Positions 22,730 to 33,006 of a stretch of 64,000 nt of DNA are shown here, piece by piece. The first letter of the stretch is position 1. Each line of letters begins with the position of its first letter. This stretch comes from Alectoria sarmentosa (Eukaryota > Ascomycota > Lecanoromycetes > Lecanorales > Parmeliaceae). The translations under genes were made by a program, and so were the position numbers. The notes below the pieces were generated by a model. The model was not told the origin of the DNA. It saw nothing but the letters and a program-made list of their open reading frames with translations, and did not search any database. Location: contig WOGZ01000046.1 of assembly GCA_009733775.1 (NCBI GenBank), positions 98,470 to 162,469 of the forward strand. Reading direction: 5' to 3'.

Positions 22730-23532
22730 ACGGCTCTTCGCGGCGGTCCGGTGGAGGCCGTGGAGGAGGCACGGCTGCAGGCCAATGGGCTCGCGGCTGC
22801 TCGAGCTCGCTTGTAGGAAACGATAGAGCTGTTCGAGGGCCAGAAGGTACGTGAATGGCGACCATTGTCCAACACATCGTCCAGGAGCTGACCGTTGGGT
22901 GCAGAGACCAGAAATGAGACAAGGAACCTAGGCCCTGAACGAGTAGATTCTAAAGACAACACTCGCTGTGCTATTTGGGTGAAAGTGGTCGCGAAGGAGT
23001 GATGCGCAGAGTATCAAAGTGGAAAGGTTGAAAGGGGGAGATTAGATACAATAGTCACAGTTGTTACAGAAATCACATCCTGCCCCAGGAAGAGCATTTG
23101 AACGGCCCAGAGACTTGCTCGATGATTCCTGTCTTGCAGGCTTTCTGCCCGTTTTCCCTGCCATCTTATTCTGCCACCTGGCCGATTGATAGACCCCAGT
23201 TATACATGCTCCCAATACTACGTCGAGCCTGTCTAGACAAATCTTTTCCCAGACCACAACCGAGACTTTCTCCCCTGATGAGCACTTCAAACCAAGCTTT
23301 TCTTCACAGTGCTTATAGGACACAGACGATGTTCAAAAGGTGTTGGAATTGACGCTAGTCAGTACATCTATTCTTTCTATTCACTGTATCAAAAACTTGT
23401 GGCCGTCTATGCGAACCTCTCCTCTAGCAACGAGATGGAGCAACCAATGCAAGCAACTTCCCCATCTATGGTCCAGAAAAAAACCTCCTGGTCAAGCCGC
23501 TCGATCGAGCCCATCTATCCATGCATCACCGC
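22730..23532. other. Intergenic, unassigned
   Basis: A G+C-rich plus-strand frame around 22690-22817 reads EEHLTALRGGPVEAVEEARL then stops; it is coding-like but I cannot assign a family, start or partner exon. The rest is the convergent 3' space between eRF1 and the CorA gene and shows no repeat or RNA gene. Confidence 0.35.
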
Positions 23533-25551
23533 TCAGATGAACCTGTACCTCCTCGCAGCACCCAAACTTGCCACTACAATAGCCGCAATGACCCCAATGA
23601 TACCAAAGAACCAGCCCAATCCCCCGCTGTTTTTCCCCGGTACGTTCACGTTCATACCGAAGAGACCACAAATGAGATTCAACGGCACCAAAATCGACGC
23701 CACCAGTGTGATCTTCGATAAGACTTCGTTAGCACGGTTGCCTTGGTCGATAGCGCCGACGCTGAGCTGTGCTAGATAGTTGGAGTGGCTGCGTGAGAGC
23801 ATTTTCTCAAAGTGTCCCAGATTGCTCATCATGGTGACGACGTGGTCCTGAATGTCGCCAAGGTAGAGACCAATTTCACCACGAGGCGTAACGCTATACT
23901 GTTCGTTGCAACGTTTAGCGAAGCCTTTGATAACGTCCGCTTTTCCACCTAGCAGACGCATGAGAGACATGACCTTCTTGCGGCACTCGCCAATCTGGCG
24001 CAGCAAGGGAGTGAAGTCTTCCGTGCGCGCGACAAAGACCTGGTCCTCGATGGTATCGGCTTCATGCTCGATGGCGTGGATTGGCGGACCGAAAGTATCG
24101 ACGATGTTGTCGATCATGGCGTAGCAGATCCAGTCGGCGGTGAGAGCCATGTAGTCGCGGAGCTTGCCGATACGTTTGCGGACGTTGGCAGCGTGGGGAG
24201 ATTGCGTGTAGGTGATTGTAATGATGCCTTCGCGGAATACGACCATATAAACGTTCACAGGTTCCATATAGTCTTCGCTGCGGACGTCCATTTGGAAGAA
24301 GGAGCGGAAGCAAACGAAGTAATACTTCTGAAACAGCTCGACTTTTTCGCGAGCTTCTTGGGTGATGACGTCTTCAGTGGTCAGACGATGGATACCAAAA
24401 GCGCGTTGGAACACGTGAAGCTCTTCCTCGGTTGGGTTGAGAATGTCGAGCCACCAAACACCCCCGTCGTCTGGAAGCTCGAAGAGATCGCGGCATGTAT
24501 CACCTGGCGAAAGCAAGTCTGCAAAATCTTCGGCGTGAATAGTTGACTCTATTTCCGAAGTGAAGAAGCTATAACGACTCGGCCCTGCTAGACTGTGTCG
24601 ATGTTCTCTTGGTCCATTTGCACCCAATGGATCCCCATCTTTTTCGTTGGCGCCATCCTTGTCATTGATCGCAGTGTCACTATCGTCGATGGCACTTTCT
24701 GACCCATCCTTGAGCGAATTGGATGATTGGGTTATGATCTTGGGGATGGCCGCATAACGGAGATCGTTGAAAATCTGGGGCTTGTTGCCCTGAGAGCTAA
24801 AGCTTAGTTTCTGCCTCAGACCATGCCCATGATGTGCTTTCGATTTCAAAGTTTCTGCCACGAATTCGTCCAGCTCCTCGAAATCGATGTTGTAGGTCTT
24901 TGCAGATTCATCAGGTGTGGGAAAGCAGACATCATCTTCCGCTGGGTTATGGACGGAGGCGCGCTCATCCTTGAGGCTCAAGTTCCGGACGCTGCCATTG
25001 TTGAACGTAGGTCGACGACTGCGGCGATGAGTGCCACCTGAGATGGTGCGCTGAAGACCAAGGTCAAGGTCAGAAGGCGCTCTGCTGCCAATTGTATTTG
25101 CTCTTACGCGTCGACGTGGGTCATTAAACGCATCAACAGAATTTGCTGGCGACGTAGACCGAGATGAAATCGAGGATTCTCGGGACCGATTGGGATGATT
25201 TGGGCTCCTTTGAACGGTACCGCGCCTCGAGGTGGCCGGATTGAAGGACCCTCTTCGCTCTATGATGTTCTCCCCGTTTCCGCTATTGTCGTCGTCAACG
25301 ATAGCTTGCTCGAAATCCCTAGATATGGATCCCACATTGAGGAGTTCGTCATTGACCTGGAGGAGCTCTGGGCGGCCTCCAATGCTTACGTTTTGGAACG
25401 CGTGTCGCCCTTCAACTGGGCTGCGTGGGATTTGCGGGCTGCCCATGGTATTGCCGCGCGACCGTGTAGAGGGTTGGTGGCGGTGATCGTCAAGATCAGA
25501 AACAGGAGTATTGAACCTCGTCTGGGTTCTATCTGATCTTGGAGAATCCAT
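23533..25551 (-). CDS. CorA-type Mg2+ transporter, MNR2/ALR family
   Basis: A single exon of 672 aa from the first true ATG at 25551 (MDSPRSDRTQ); the frame opens a little upstream but only with non-ATG codons. A long Ser/Arg-rich cytosolic N-terminal region with many phosphorylatable RRGS/RSxS motifs precedes the CorA core (FELPDDGGVWWLDILNPTEEE, FGIHRLTTEDVITQEAREKVE, FREGIITITY). It ends with two transmembrane helices, the first followed by the signature GMN (GLFGMNVNVPGKN). The family forms a pentameric Mg2+ channel; MNR2 works at the vacuole and ALR1 at the plasma membrane, and the sequence alone does not separate them. The short C-terminal tail (LGAARRYRFI) is unremarkable. Confidence 0.87.
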   Translation of the reverse strand: MDSPRSDRTQTRFNTPVSDLDDHRHQPSTRSRGNTMGSPQIPRSPVEGRHAFQNVSIGGRPELLQVNDELLNVGSISRDFEQAIVDDDNSGNGENIIERRGSFNPATSRRGTVQRSPNHPNRSRESSISSRSTSPANSVDAFNDPRRRVRANTIGSRAPSDLDLGLQRTISGGTHRRSRRPTFNNGSVRNLSLKDERASVHNPAEDDVCFPTPDESAKTYNIDFEELDEFVAETLKSKAHHGHGLRQKLSFSSQGNKPQIFNDLRYAAIPKIITQSSNSLKDGSESAIDDSDTAINDKDGANEKDGDPLGANGPREHRHSLAGPSRYSFFTSEIESTIHAEDFADLLSPGDTCRDLFELPDDGGVWWLDILNPTEEELHVFQRAFGIHRLTTEDVITQEAREKVELFQKYYFVCFRSFFQMDVRSEDYMEPVNVYMVVFREGIITITYTQSPHAANVRKRIGKLRDYMALTADWICYAMIDNIVDTFGPPIHAIEHEADTIEDQVFVARTEDFTPLLRQIGECRKKVMSLMRLLGGKADVIKGFAKRCNEQYSVTPRGEIGLYLGDIQDHVVTMMSNLGHFEKMLSRSHSNYLAQLSVGAIDQGNRANEVLSKITLVASILVPLNLICGLFGMNVNVPGKNSGGLGWFFGIIGVIAAIVVASLGAARRYRFI

Positions 25552-28056
25552 TGTAGCTATTGTTGATAGACTAATCAACGAATTTGGAGGTTTTGAGGAT
25601 ATTATTGTCGTTGTTGCAGTATGTAGGTCCGAAGCAACTCAAGCTCTGCTTGTGTCAAAGGGGCCGCGAGTCCCCGGAGCGTAGAGGACCGGGCCCTCAG
25701 CTCTACCCTCTTCTTGAGCCAGCTTTAGGTCTGCTCAGGGCATGAATAATGAGTGTGGTTTTTCTCGTCCCCCAATTTGAGTATGTTGTTGGGTTTTCGT
25801 GTTGGCTCCCCAAAGCCCAGTTATGGAGGCTTGAGGTCGCCGCCCAGGAAGACTCGGAATCTTGGTCCCAAGAGAGGTCGGATGAAGGAGAAGGGGGTGA
25901 AGCGAGGCCCCGCCAACTTGATGGTGTTGATGCGACGAGAAGCCAGACTGGAGGTTCAAGCGTGTCTCCGAAAGACTGTAGTAGCCTTTCGAACTCGCTT
26001 TGAGGGGTTTTGCTTTGAAGCGTTGACGGAAGAGGAGCTGCGTTGGAGATGGAAAAGTTGCTTGAGCAAAGCGAGAAGAAGAAAAGCAAGACAAGGTTAT
26101 GAGGGCAAGTAAAAAGTGTTTGGAAGTAGGGTGTTGTTGGTAGAAATTGGAGCAAAATTTAATGTTTCGTAGGTGGGTGTGGGCAGGTGATAGATGAGGC
26201 TTTTTCTTTCACATTTTTCTATGACACTAAGCCACATGGAAACTAAGACTTATGCGGCAGATTTTACGGGCCGAAGCAGTCCGCCCGAGGTTTTTTTTCT
26301 CTTTTTTTCCTTTTTCTTCTTTGCTTTTTGTTTATTTATATGCGTATTTTTATCTCTTCTATTGTCACACCTCCAAAACGTGTATGTTGATGGAGCTCAA
26401 GACGACTGCCAGACTGTTAAGACAATTTTGCTGCTTGGGGAGATTGGTATTGTTGGTGGTTGGCTCAAATAAGATAGGTAGGTTCGATAATAAAGTTGCG
26501 CCACAGATCAAACGAGTGAATGCAGTGGATGGAGAGTGCCTGGGCCTAGATTTCAATAAATACATAAATACATAAATATCTACTTGATTTTCCCTCTCAC
26601 CCTTGTCCTTTTGCACTCATGACATGACAAACAATTCTTGCTTTGTTTGTTCCTTATCACTGTCATATTTGTCTCTTCTCTGCAGCCAAATAATAATTTC
26701 TGCAGCACTTGTGATACTTGCGACCATGCGGCACCTTTCAAGCGTATAAGTATGTATATGCGCACGCTGTTTCGTGCTAGACCTTCCTCTACTCCGGAGC
26801 CCGATGACTCTGTCAAACAAGACAGGCCTTTCCAAGTCCTCGAATCCTGTAGCACAACATCTCCTTCACTCTGCCTCCCATTTCTCGGTCCTCGCTTCTC
26901 CAAGTCTACATAAGAAGAACTTCTCTCCCCTCAATACCCAATGAACAGCCATGTTCCCACCCTGGTCTTCACCTTTCTCTCTCTTCTCTCCCATCAGCAG
27001 CGGCCCACCCAGCAACAATCTGCCAAGTGCAATTAGCGGTCCGAACACGGGCGTGATCTATGACGTACCCAACTGAGCAACGTGTACAAACGACCGCCTC
27101 CATCACAGAAGTCTGCGTCCCTGGCCACTTCAGGCTCAGCCCAGCACCCAACGTCAGCGTGCAACCCGACTGCGAGGGTATGATATTAGACACCTGCAAT
27201 GCGGCGTGAAGAGTACAACGCGAACCTGTTCAAGTCGTCCATACGAACAACGGACAACGAACAATACTTGCGAAGCTCACATCTTGTTTCCGGCCTCGAG
27301 GCTTGTGAATCCCCAAGACTATGACACTTGCATGTGGAGCTTCCTGAATACCACGAGGACGGTTGTGCTAGTGGGGACAGGGGGGGGTATGCGGCTTAAG
27401 GATGGCAGGCTGGGGGCATGAAATGTCACTTTCCACCCCGCTAGTAGAGAGTACGTGTAACACTCATGTGTTCTCAAAAGGTGCTCAATTAGCAGCCTGA
27501 TCATCTCGGACACTGCAGAACAGTTTACATCGTGGCCAAAGGCGGCATGTAGAGTGTACATCTGCAGTTTGGGGGGACATGGAACAGCAGCGGCGGGCAG
27601 CTTAGATTGCAAAGTTGAAGACGGAACTTGTGTACAACTTGACACTCCCTGCAGCTTCTTATGGACAGTAAAATTTACAAGGTACCATCAATTCGTCCCT
27701 TCCCATCTCCATCCTATCGTTCCGCCCTGATACTGCAAGCCAAGTAGATTTGACTTCACAAACCTGTTTGGACCTTCTGGACAAGGAAAGTGTCTTGGTA
27801 CTTGCACCGGCTCACCTTGAACTGACACAACTAGCTCACTGAAGGAATTTATTTCCTCCTTTTGAGCACAAATGGCGTGTGGTTCGAATAACTTGGTGTA
27901 TGTACTGTCTGTTGATCCAGCCAAGCGACGCAGGTCTCAGACCTTGCATGAGTACCAAAGGGGGGCCCGTTCCCCTTGACCTCAGAAATCCATCTCTCGT
28001 AAGATTCACAGACTACATCCATCAGCGTCACGAGTCTGTATCCCCCAGCGAAAAAC
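25552..28056. other. Gene-poor interval, 2.5 kb
   Basis: Begins with the long 5' flank of the CorA gene (T/C-rich, with short frames at 25703-26155 that look random). It includes a pyrimidine-rich stretch at 26290-26365 and no open frame with family similarity. Nothing resembling a tRNA or repeat was seen. It may hold a spliced non-coding or poorly conserved gene that I cannot resolve. Confidence 0.35.
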
Positions 28057-28423
28057 ATGCCTTTCTTCACAAGGGGCCCTACCCTAGTGCGAACCCCCCC
28101 CCAAAGCAAGCCCCGTGGCTCCGTTTCTCACTTTCAGCGTCTATCTCGGTATTTCCGGCCTGATGATATACTACGCCATCATCTTCAACCGAGACCAAGC
28201 CAAGTTGACACGACGCATGACTCGAGCGACGGAGATGAAGGCCCTGAAGGCTCGTTTGGAACGCTTCCACGATAAAGTTGATGGTGGTGAAGTGATTGGT
28301 GAAGAGGAGATGCAGGAGGGCAAGAGTATGGAGAGGTTGTTCCGGCGCTGGTTACGTTCTTTGGAGGACAATGCGGCGGCGGATGATGATGAGGATACGT
28401 CGGCAGCGGTCAAGGCTGAGTGA
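28057..28423 (+). pseudogene. Small single-pass membrane protein with frame break at a C9 run
   Basis: ATG at 28057 starts MPFFTRGPTLVRTPP, reaches a run of nine C (about 28094-28102) and then leaves frame. The following frame gives FLTFSVYLGISGLMIYYAII, then FNRDQAKLTRRMTRATEMKA and an acidic C-terminus to the stop at 28423. One base fewer in the C run would fuse the two into a protein of about 120 aa with one helix and a basic, coiled-coil-like tail, the layout of small mitochondrial inner-membrane assembly factors. A homopolymer sequencing error is likely; a true mutation is the alternative. I do not recognise the family. Confidence 0.45.
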
Positions 28424-28537
28424 TGGCTAGAGTGGTTTTGAGGCTGGCTTGGTGTCCTGGTTGCGCAACACTCCTGAGCTTCTTGGATAAGAGACGGTGC
28501 AAATGTCGAGTATCTTGCTGCAAAGATGGGCTGGTCT

Positions 28538-29071
28538 TCACGATCTATTGGACAAATCATAGCCAATGAGGCATGCGTTGGAATCCCAGGAGTGTCCAGA
28601 ATTTCCAGACCACGAACAGCGATAGTTCCCTTGGTGATTTGCAAACCCCATCCCTCTCTTTCTTGTATCTGTATTCGCCGACGACGACGGGCCAGATGTT
28701 GCACAACAGTCACACAGCATGGCGCATTTCTTGACCGTTGGGGCATCGTCTTCGATCCACATCCTGTGTAGAGTGATTTCCACCGTGCCTCTCGGAAAAT
28801 CTGCTTCATTTGTCTCTCGTCCGCTGGATACAGGCTGGACGTCCACCCTGAGATTTTCATGACACAGGTCTGTATGTCCGAGCCTCTGCACGATCCTTTC
28901 GCAATTTTCCCTGTGCGCTTGCTCTTGCTGCGAATCTGAAGGTCGGCGGCTAACGTGCATGAAACACCTACGCAAACACGTACAGTTGCAGGTATAGTTA
29001 CAATTGCAATCACGGGCCCCTTGGAACCGGCTCAGATGTAAGACGTAGTTGCTGGTTTCGATCCTTTGCAT
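28538..29071 (-). CDS. Hypothetical ORF, uncertain
   Basis: An ATG at 29071 opens a frame of 177 codons. The middle is charged and protein-like (RRPSDSQQEQAHRENCERIV, GTVEITLHRMWIEDDAPTVK) with several Cys pairs (CNCNYTCNCTC, CAMLCDCC). An overlapping frame continues to 28171, so at least one intron or error is possible near 28620. No family recognised and no codon-use argument available by eye, so this remains a weak prediction. Confidence 0.25.
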   Translation of the reverse strand: MQRIETSNYVLHLSRFQGARDCNCNYTCNCTCLRRCFMHVSRRPSDSQQEQAHRENCERIVQRLGHTDLCHENLRVDVQPVSSGRETNEADFPRGTVEITLHRMWIEDDAPTVKKCAMLCDCCATSGPSSSANTDTRKRGMGFANHQGNYRCSWSGNSGHSWDSNACLIGYDLSNRS

Positions 29072-30429
29072 CGTGCTTTTAATCAGAACCCTTGAGCCGG
29101 GAAAAGGATGAAGAATACTTTATTCCACGGTCGTTGTTACCGGTCTATCTATCAACTTCGGACGCATACTCGGCATTTCTTGAACAACATGTTGGAGAAC
29201 CCTGTGGATATTCTCCCAGTCGACTGATCAGCTTCGGATTCCTCCATGCCATGTGGGGCTTGGTCTGATCGATATGAGACGTTTGGTAAGCATTACCAAC
29301 ATGATGGGCAGTGTAACATCAGTGTAGAGTACCACTGATTCTGGAACTTGTTACAAAATGATCCTCATTTAAGCCACCCGATTGTAATCAACTCTTCAAA
29401 CCTGGGAGAACGGGCACTGTGAAGGAATGTGGCAGAGTAAGTGCTGTACAGTATGATGGGATACTTGTGCCAGCGAGGTAGACTTTATTGCAAGAAGGTA
29501 ATTGTTTTTTCATGGCCTCAGTAGTAATCGGCAATTCTCCTCAGTCCATTCGCAACGCTGGCTTCCTGCAGCATTGCTTTTGGCAACATGAAACAACATC
29601 GAGTCAAGAAGAAAAGGTGAAAGTGTTTCGAACATGAGAAGAGTCCATTCCAGCCAAGGTGCCATCAGTATCATCCGCATTCAACCAGCCTATCTTCACA
29701 GACTCGAGGCATATCCTGGGCTTCCGCATTCAGCAATACTTCATACTCAATTCCTCAACATCCTATTGACGACATGAAGTGGTTTACATCGTTCATATGC
29801 TCTCCCTCGCGACTTTGGGCCCACTGCGAATGATATGGTAGTATGCGCATACAGGTCAATGACTATTCCAGTTTTTTCGGAGCGACAGCTGTACAGCAGC
29901 CTATTCTGTAGCGTCATCGGACGAGTTGCCAGTCGACACTATGGAAGATCTAGGTCCCAATGTAAGAAAAACATTGCCATGCTGGCCTAGATGACAGATT
30001 AGCCTACAACTTTCTTCTCCAACACTCATGACAATCGAAGAAGACGAACCAAGCCCTCTGAAGCTCCCTCCTTGCCTGAATCTCGCGCACACAGCAAATG
30101 TCGCTTCTACGCAGATTCATGAGTCAGCGTTGCTCTTTTGGGGTAAATGACTAAGAAATGAGATAAGTTTAGAGGGCAGAAAGATCCTTTCGCTGCCGAG
30201 ACATGGCGTTTCAGCCAAGAACAAGACAATTCTAGACAGTCAAGGAGCTCTCTGCTCGGGATAGATGGCGCGTGACCCCAGTTTGCCGCCAAGTAGGAAG
30301 GTTTTACTCCTAAATGGACGAACCTATAGCCTCCCAAATCCTATACCAAGCGAGTACGTCAGACCTGCCGGTAGTGTATAGTGTCACTATGCACTCATTG
30401 TCCACTTCGGTCATTAGTATCAGCTTAGG
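29072..30429. other. Intergenic, nothing recognised
   Basis: About 1.35 kb with only short scattered frames (for example 29901-30092 and 30107-30337, both minus). No repeat, RNA gene or relic I can name. Confidence 0.4.
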
Positions 30430-31299
30430 TTAGTGCTGGTGCAAGACTAGGTGGCCCTTACATGAGGCAATTTCCTGAGGAAGTATCTCTTTGACAAACG
30501 GAGTACCGGGTGGACCGAATAATTCCGAATCCGTGGATGCTGGCATGTCGGCCAAAACATCTTTGCAAGATAGTGCGGTATCAAAGCTGCCTCGACATTG
30601 TACCTTTGGCTCGAAAACGCTCATTGTCACGGCGATATTGTTGTCGCCACCTGAATGAATCAGTGTCAAGCACAATGTATGTGAGACCGTCCTAAGACAC
30701 CGTTTTCCGTCTAAGAGCTATATTGCTCAGGTCTTACCTATGTTTTTGACAATGCCACCTTGTGAGGGATGACTGGTTGCACATTTCAAGAAAAGAGCAG
30801 ATGCTGCGCTACGGATTTGATTTAAACTCGCGCGACCTGTGGCACCATCTCCAATATTGATTGGTTGGAAGAAACATTCGCCTTTATCTGGTAGGCACAG
30901 ACTATCAGAGAGTGTTCAAATTGAAACCACGTCTTACTCTTCTACCATACCTCCCATGATCATGTACGGAAGAGCAAAAGTACTCGACGGCAATCCCGTA
31001 TGTCTTTCCCCGAAGATAAATTGTTCTGAGACGGGCTGAATGTATGATCGAGCACCTTCACAATCAGAGAGCGACGGATTGAACCCATACCTCGCCCCGT
31101 CGCATTGGATGTCTAAACCTCTTCCGCTCGAAGCGTTGGGATCTTGGATAGATGCATTCGAAGGGAACAACAGCTCCAGGCTCGTGACGTTTTGAGCTGT
31201 AGACAATTCTATAGTCTGACCATCTGGGCCCTGTAATGGCGTCGACAAGATGGTTGAAGCCCAGGATATCAATGATACGAAGACATAGCGCATGAACAT
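30430..31299 (-). CDS. Small secreted protein of a widespread fungal family, 239 aa
   Basis: Three exons, 30951-31299, 30738-30887 and 30430-30650, in frame. The start at 31299 gives a signal peptide MFMRYVFVSLISWASTILS. The mature part has the block I know from many ascomycete secreted hypothetical proteins: DIQCDGARYGFNPSLSDCEG, a FGERHTGLPSSTFALPY segment, GECFFQPINIGDGATGRAS, GGIVKNIGGDNNIAVTMSVF and PKVQCRGSFDTALSCKDVL ending near DMPASTD. The even number of spaced Cys suggests disulphides. No enzymatic role is established for this family as far as I know. A GTAAGG close to the last codons could be a further donor, so the C-terminus is uncertain. Confidence 0.7.
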
Positions 31300-32351
31300 A
31301 GTTTGGCGTTTGGAACTCGTCATGAGCGGAAATAGTGCATGCTTCGATGATCCTGAACTCAGTGGTAGTAAGAATGAAGATGCTAATTTCCAATTTATGG
31401 GAACGAAAGCGCCGTGTCGCCAATGAGGCCCAGATTGGTGCAGCCGACATAGTCCTTTCGAAGTCGCTACAAGCGACTCGTCTACCAAGAGACGGCAATA
31501 CAAAGATCTTTTCTTCATACCTCTCGGGGCCAAGAACGAACGTGAGTCCTGCCCAGTCGCCTATAGTCAGTGACCAACCCTTTTGGGAGCCAATAACCAG
31601 GACGAGCCTACCCAGCTCAGGCCTTCAGAACATATTTCGATGTGGTAGTAACGATCCGGTAGAATGACTCTTTTCAACGGCCGAAATTAATGGCAAGACG
31701 TTTAAGATTGGCGATATCTCCAAAGCTATCTCTATCTGCATTGGAGGAAATGAAGTATGGCGACTCTTGCCGGTAGGTACAACAGCTGGCAGAATTTCTT
31801 TTGGAGGTCAGTAAGATCACAGAAACCAGTACTGCAACTCGCGAGCTGCCATGTTGTATGCCTTCCAAGCTGCATTCTCCAAGCATGTTGTGCAATTTAA
31901 TCGCAGGAGAGGGACCTTCTCTCCAGCGGTGGTTTGTTTATTGATGTTGGTGCTAGATGAGATGCTGGTCTTTGGGTTGTGAATCGCTGGCAGATGGGTA
32001 CTCAACAGGTTTTGAACAGTAGATAGTCACGTCAATTACACAAAGTCTCAGGAACTTTCAATAATAGTTCTGGTCGGGATAATACCCACCAGTCGAGCTT
32101 ATTGCTTTCAGTGAACATCACCTATATATGTAATGGACCTAGCTTTCTAGACGCGTTTTCGATACGACATGTGTTTCGTTTGGACAATATGGTCTCAAGA
32201 TGAGGAACGCCTTGCTTAGAATGACTGCATTGGCATTTTCATTGTGGTCTCCTACTAGTTCAGAGATAGCTAGCTAAATCGCCTGCCAAAGACCGCGTTT
32301 TGTAAGACCTGGTCTCGGACCCCTTGCCTAAGTTGAAGTTGTTGTCTGTAT
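31300..32351. other. Intergenic, unassigned
   Basis: Minus-strand frames at 31064-31498 and 31817-32005 show no family resemblance. The interval contains the 5' flank of the 239-aa secreted protein gene. Nothing else noted. Confidence 0.35.
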
Positions 32352-32920
32352 CTACGACTCCGGTCTTTCCACCACATTGCCGTGGTTTGAATACTGGTAC
32401 AAAGAAAAAGGTGGTAGTGCAGATCTGTTTAGACTGCGTCTTTGACGGAAGCGTGTTCCGATCGATGACTGGGTCGATAATGGGAAGAAATCAATGAAAT
32501 GAGGTGATTGTTGGTGCAGAAGTGCGGTCGTTGGTTTACTGTAAACCACCTGAGAGGTCCGGGACTCCGGCCTTCGTTGAATTAAAGCAAAAGGAAAGTT
32601 GTAATGTCTGTTGGCATTGTCGTCGTATCCTGAAAATATCTTTCGTCGGTGAAGTACCCCTTGGCAACGCGGCGGTGGATATTCCCATTCCAGCTCCCAT
32701 GCAATGCGCCGTCTCCATCGATAGCAGTCTCTATCATACGACCGACAGTACACTTGGGTTACGAGTCTTATAAGATCCAAAGAAAATGAAATCTTAGATT
32801 ACCGTGAATGATCGAGGCTGTCTTGACTGGAAGTACTTCGTCACCAGGACAGCTCAGGGCAACCTCATGAACGCCTGCAAAGATCAACAAAGGAAGGCCC
32901 GTTGCCAGCAAATATGCCAT
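32352..32920 (-). CDS. Putative secreted protein, 172 aa
   Basis: Two exons, 32803-32920 and 32352-32752, separated by a 50-bp GT-AG intron; summed length is a whole number of codons. The N-terminus MAYLLATGLPLLIFAGVHEV is a signal peptide, followed by CPGDEVLPVKTA. Exon 2 is rich in Arg, Tyr and Trp (RIAWELEWEYPPPRCQG, NRHYNFPFALIQRRPESR). The order Cys, Tyr-Pro-Pro, then a YNFPF strand and a VVY strand faintly recalls RNase F1/T1-fold secreted fungal proteins, but the catalytic residues are not all evident and I do not claim activity. The tail (residues 130-172) looks less conserved and could be read-through of a mutated stop. Confidence 0.45.
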
Positions 32921-33006
32921 TCGGGAATTCAGTCGTACGTTAATGTGTACTTGTATTTCGAAAACCATCCGCAAAACACAATGGATATCCGTTCGTGAAA
33001 ATTTTA

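Noticed and set aside
25549..25578. Longer N-terminus for the CorA gene
   Set aside because: The added codons begin with TTG; the first ATG is at 25551.
32536..32780. Alternative coding frame for the 172-aa secreted protein (TVGRMIETAIDGDGALHGSW)
   Set aside because: It reads well as protein, but no acceptor joins it in phase to the signal-peptide exon; the other frame gives a whole-codon spliced model.
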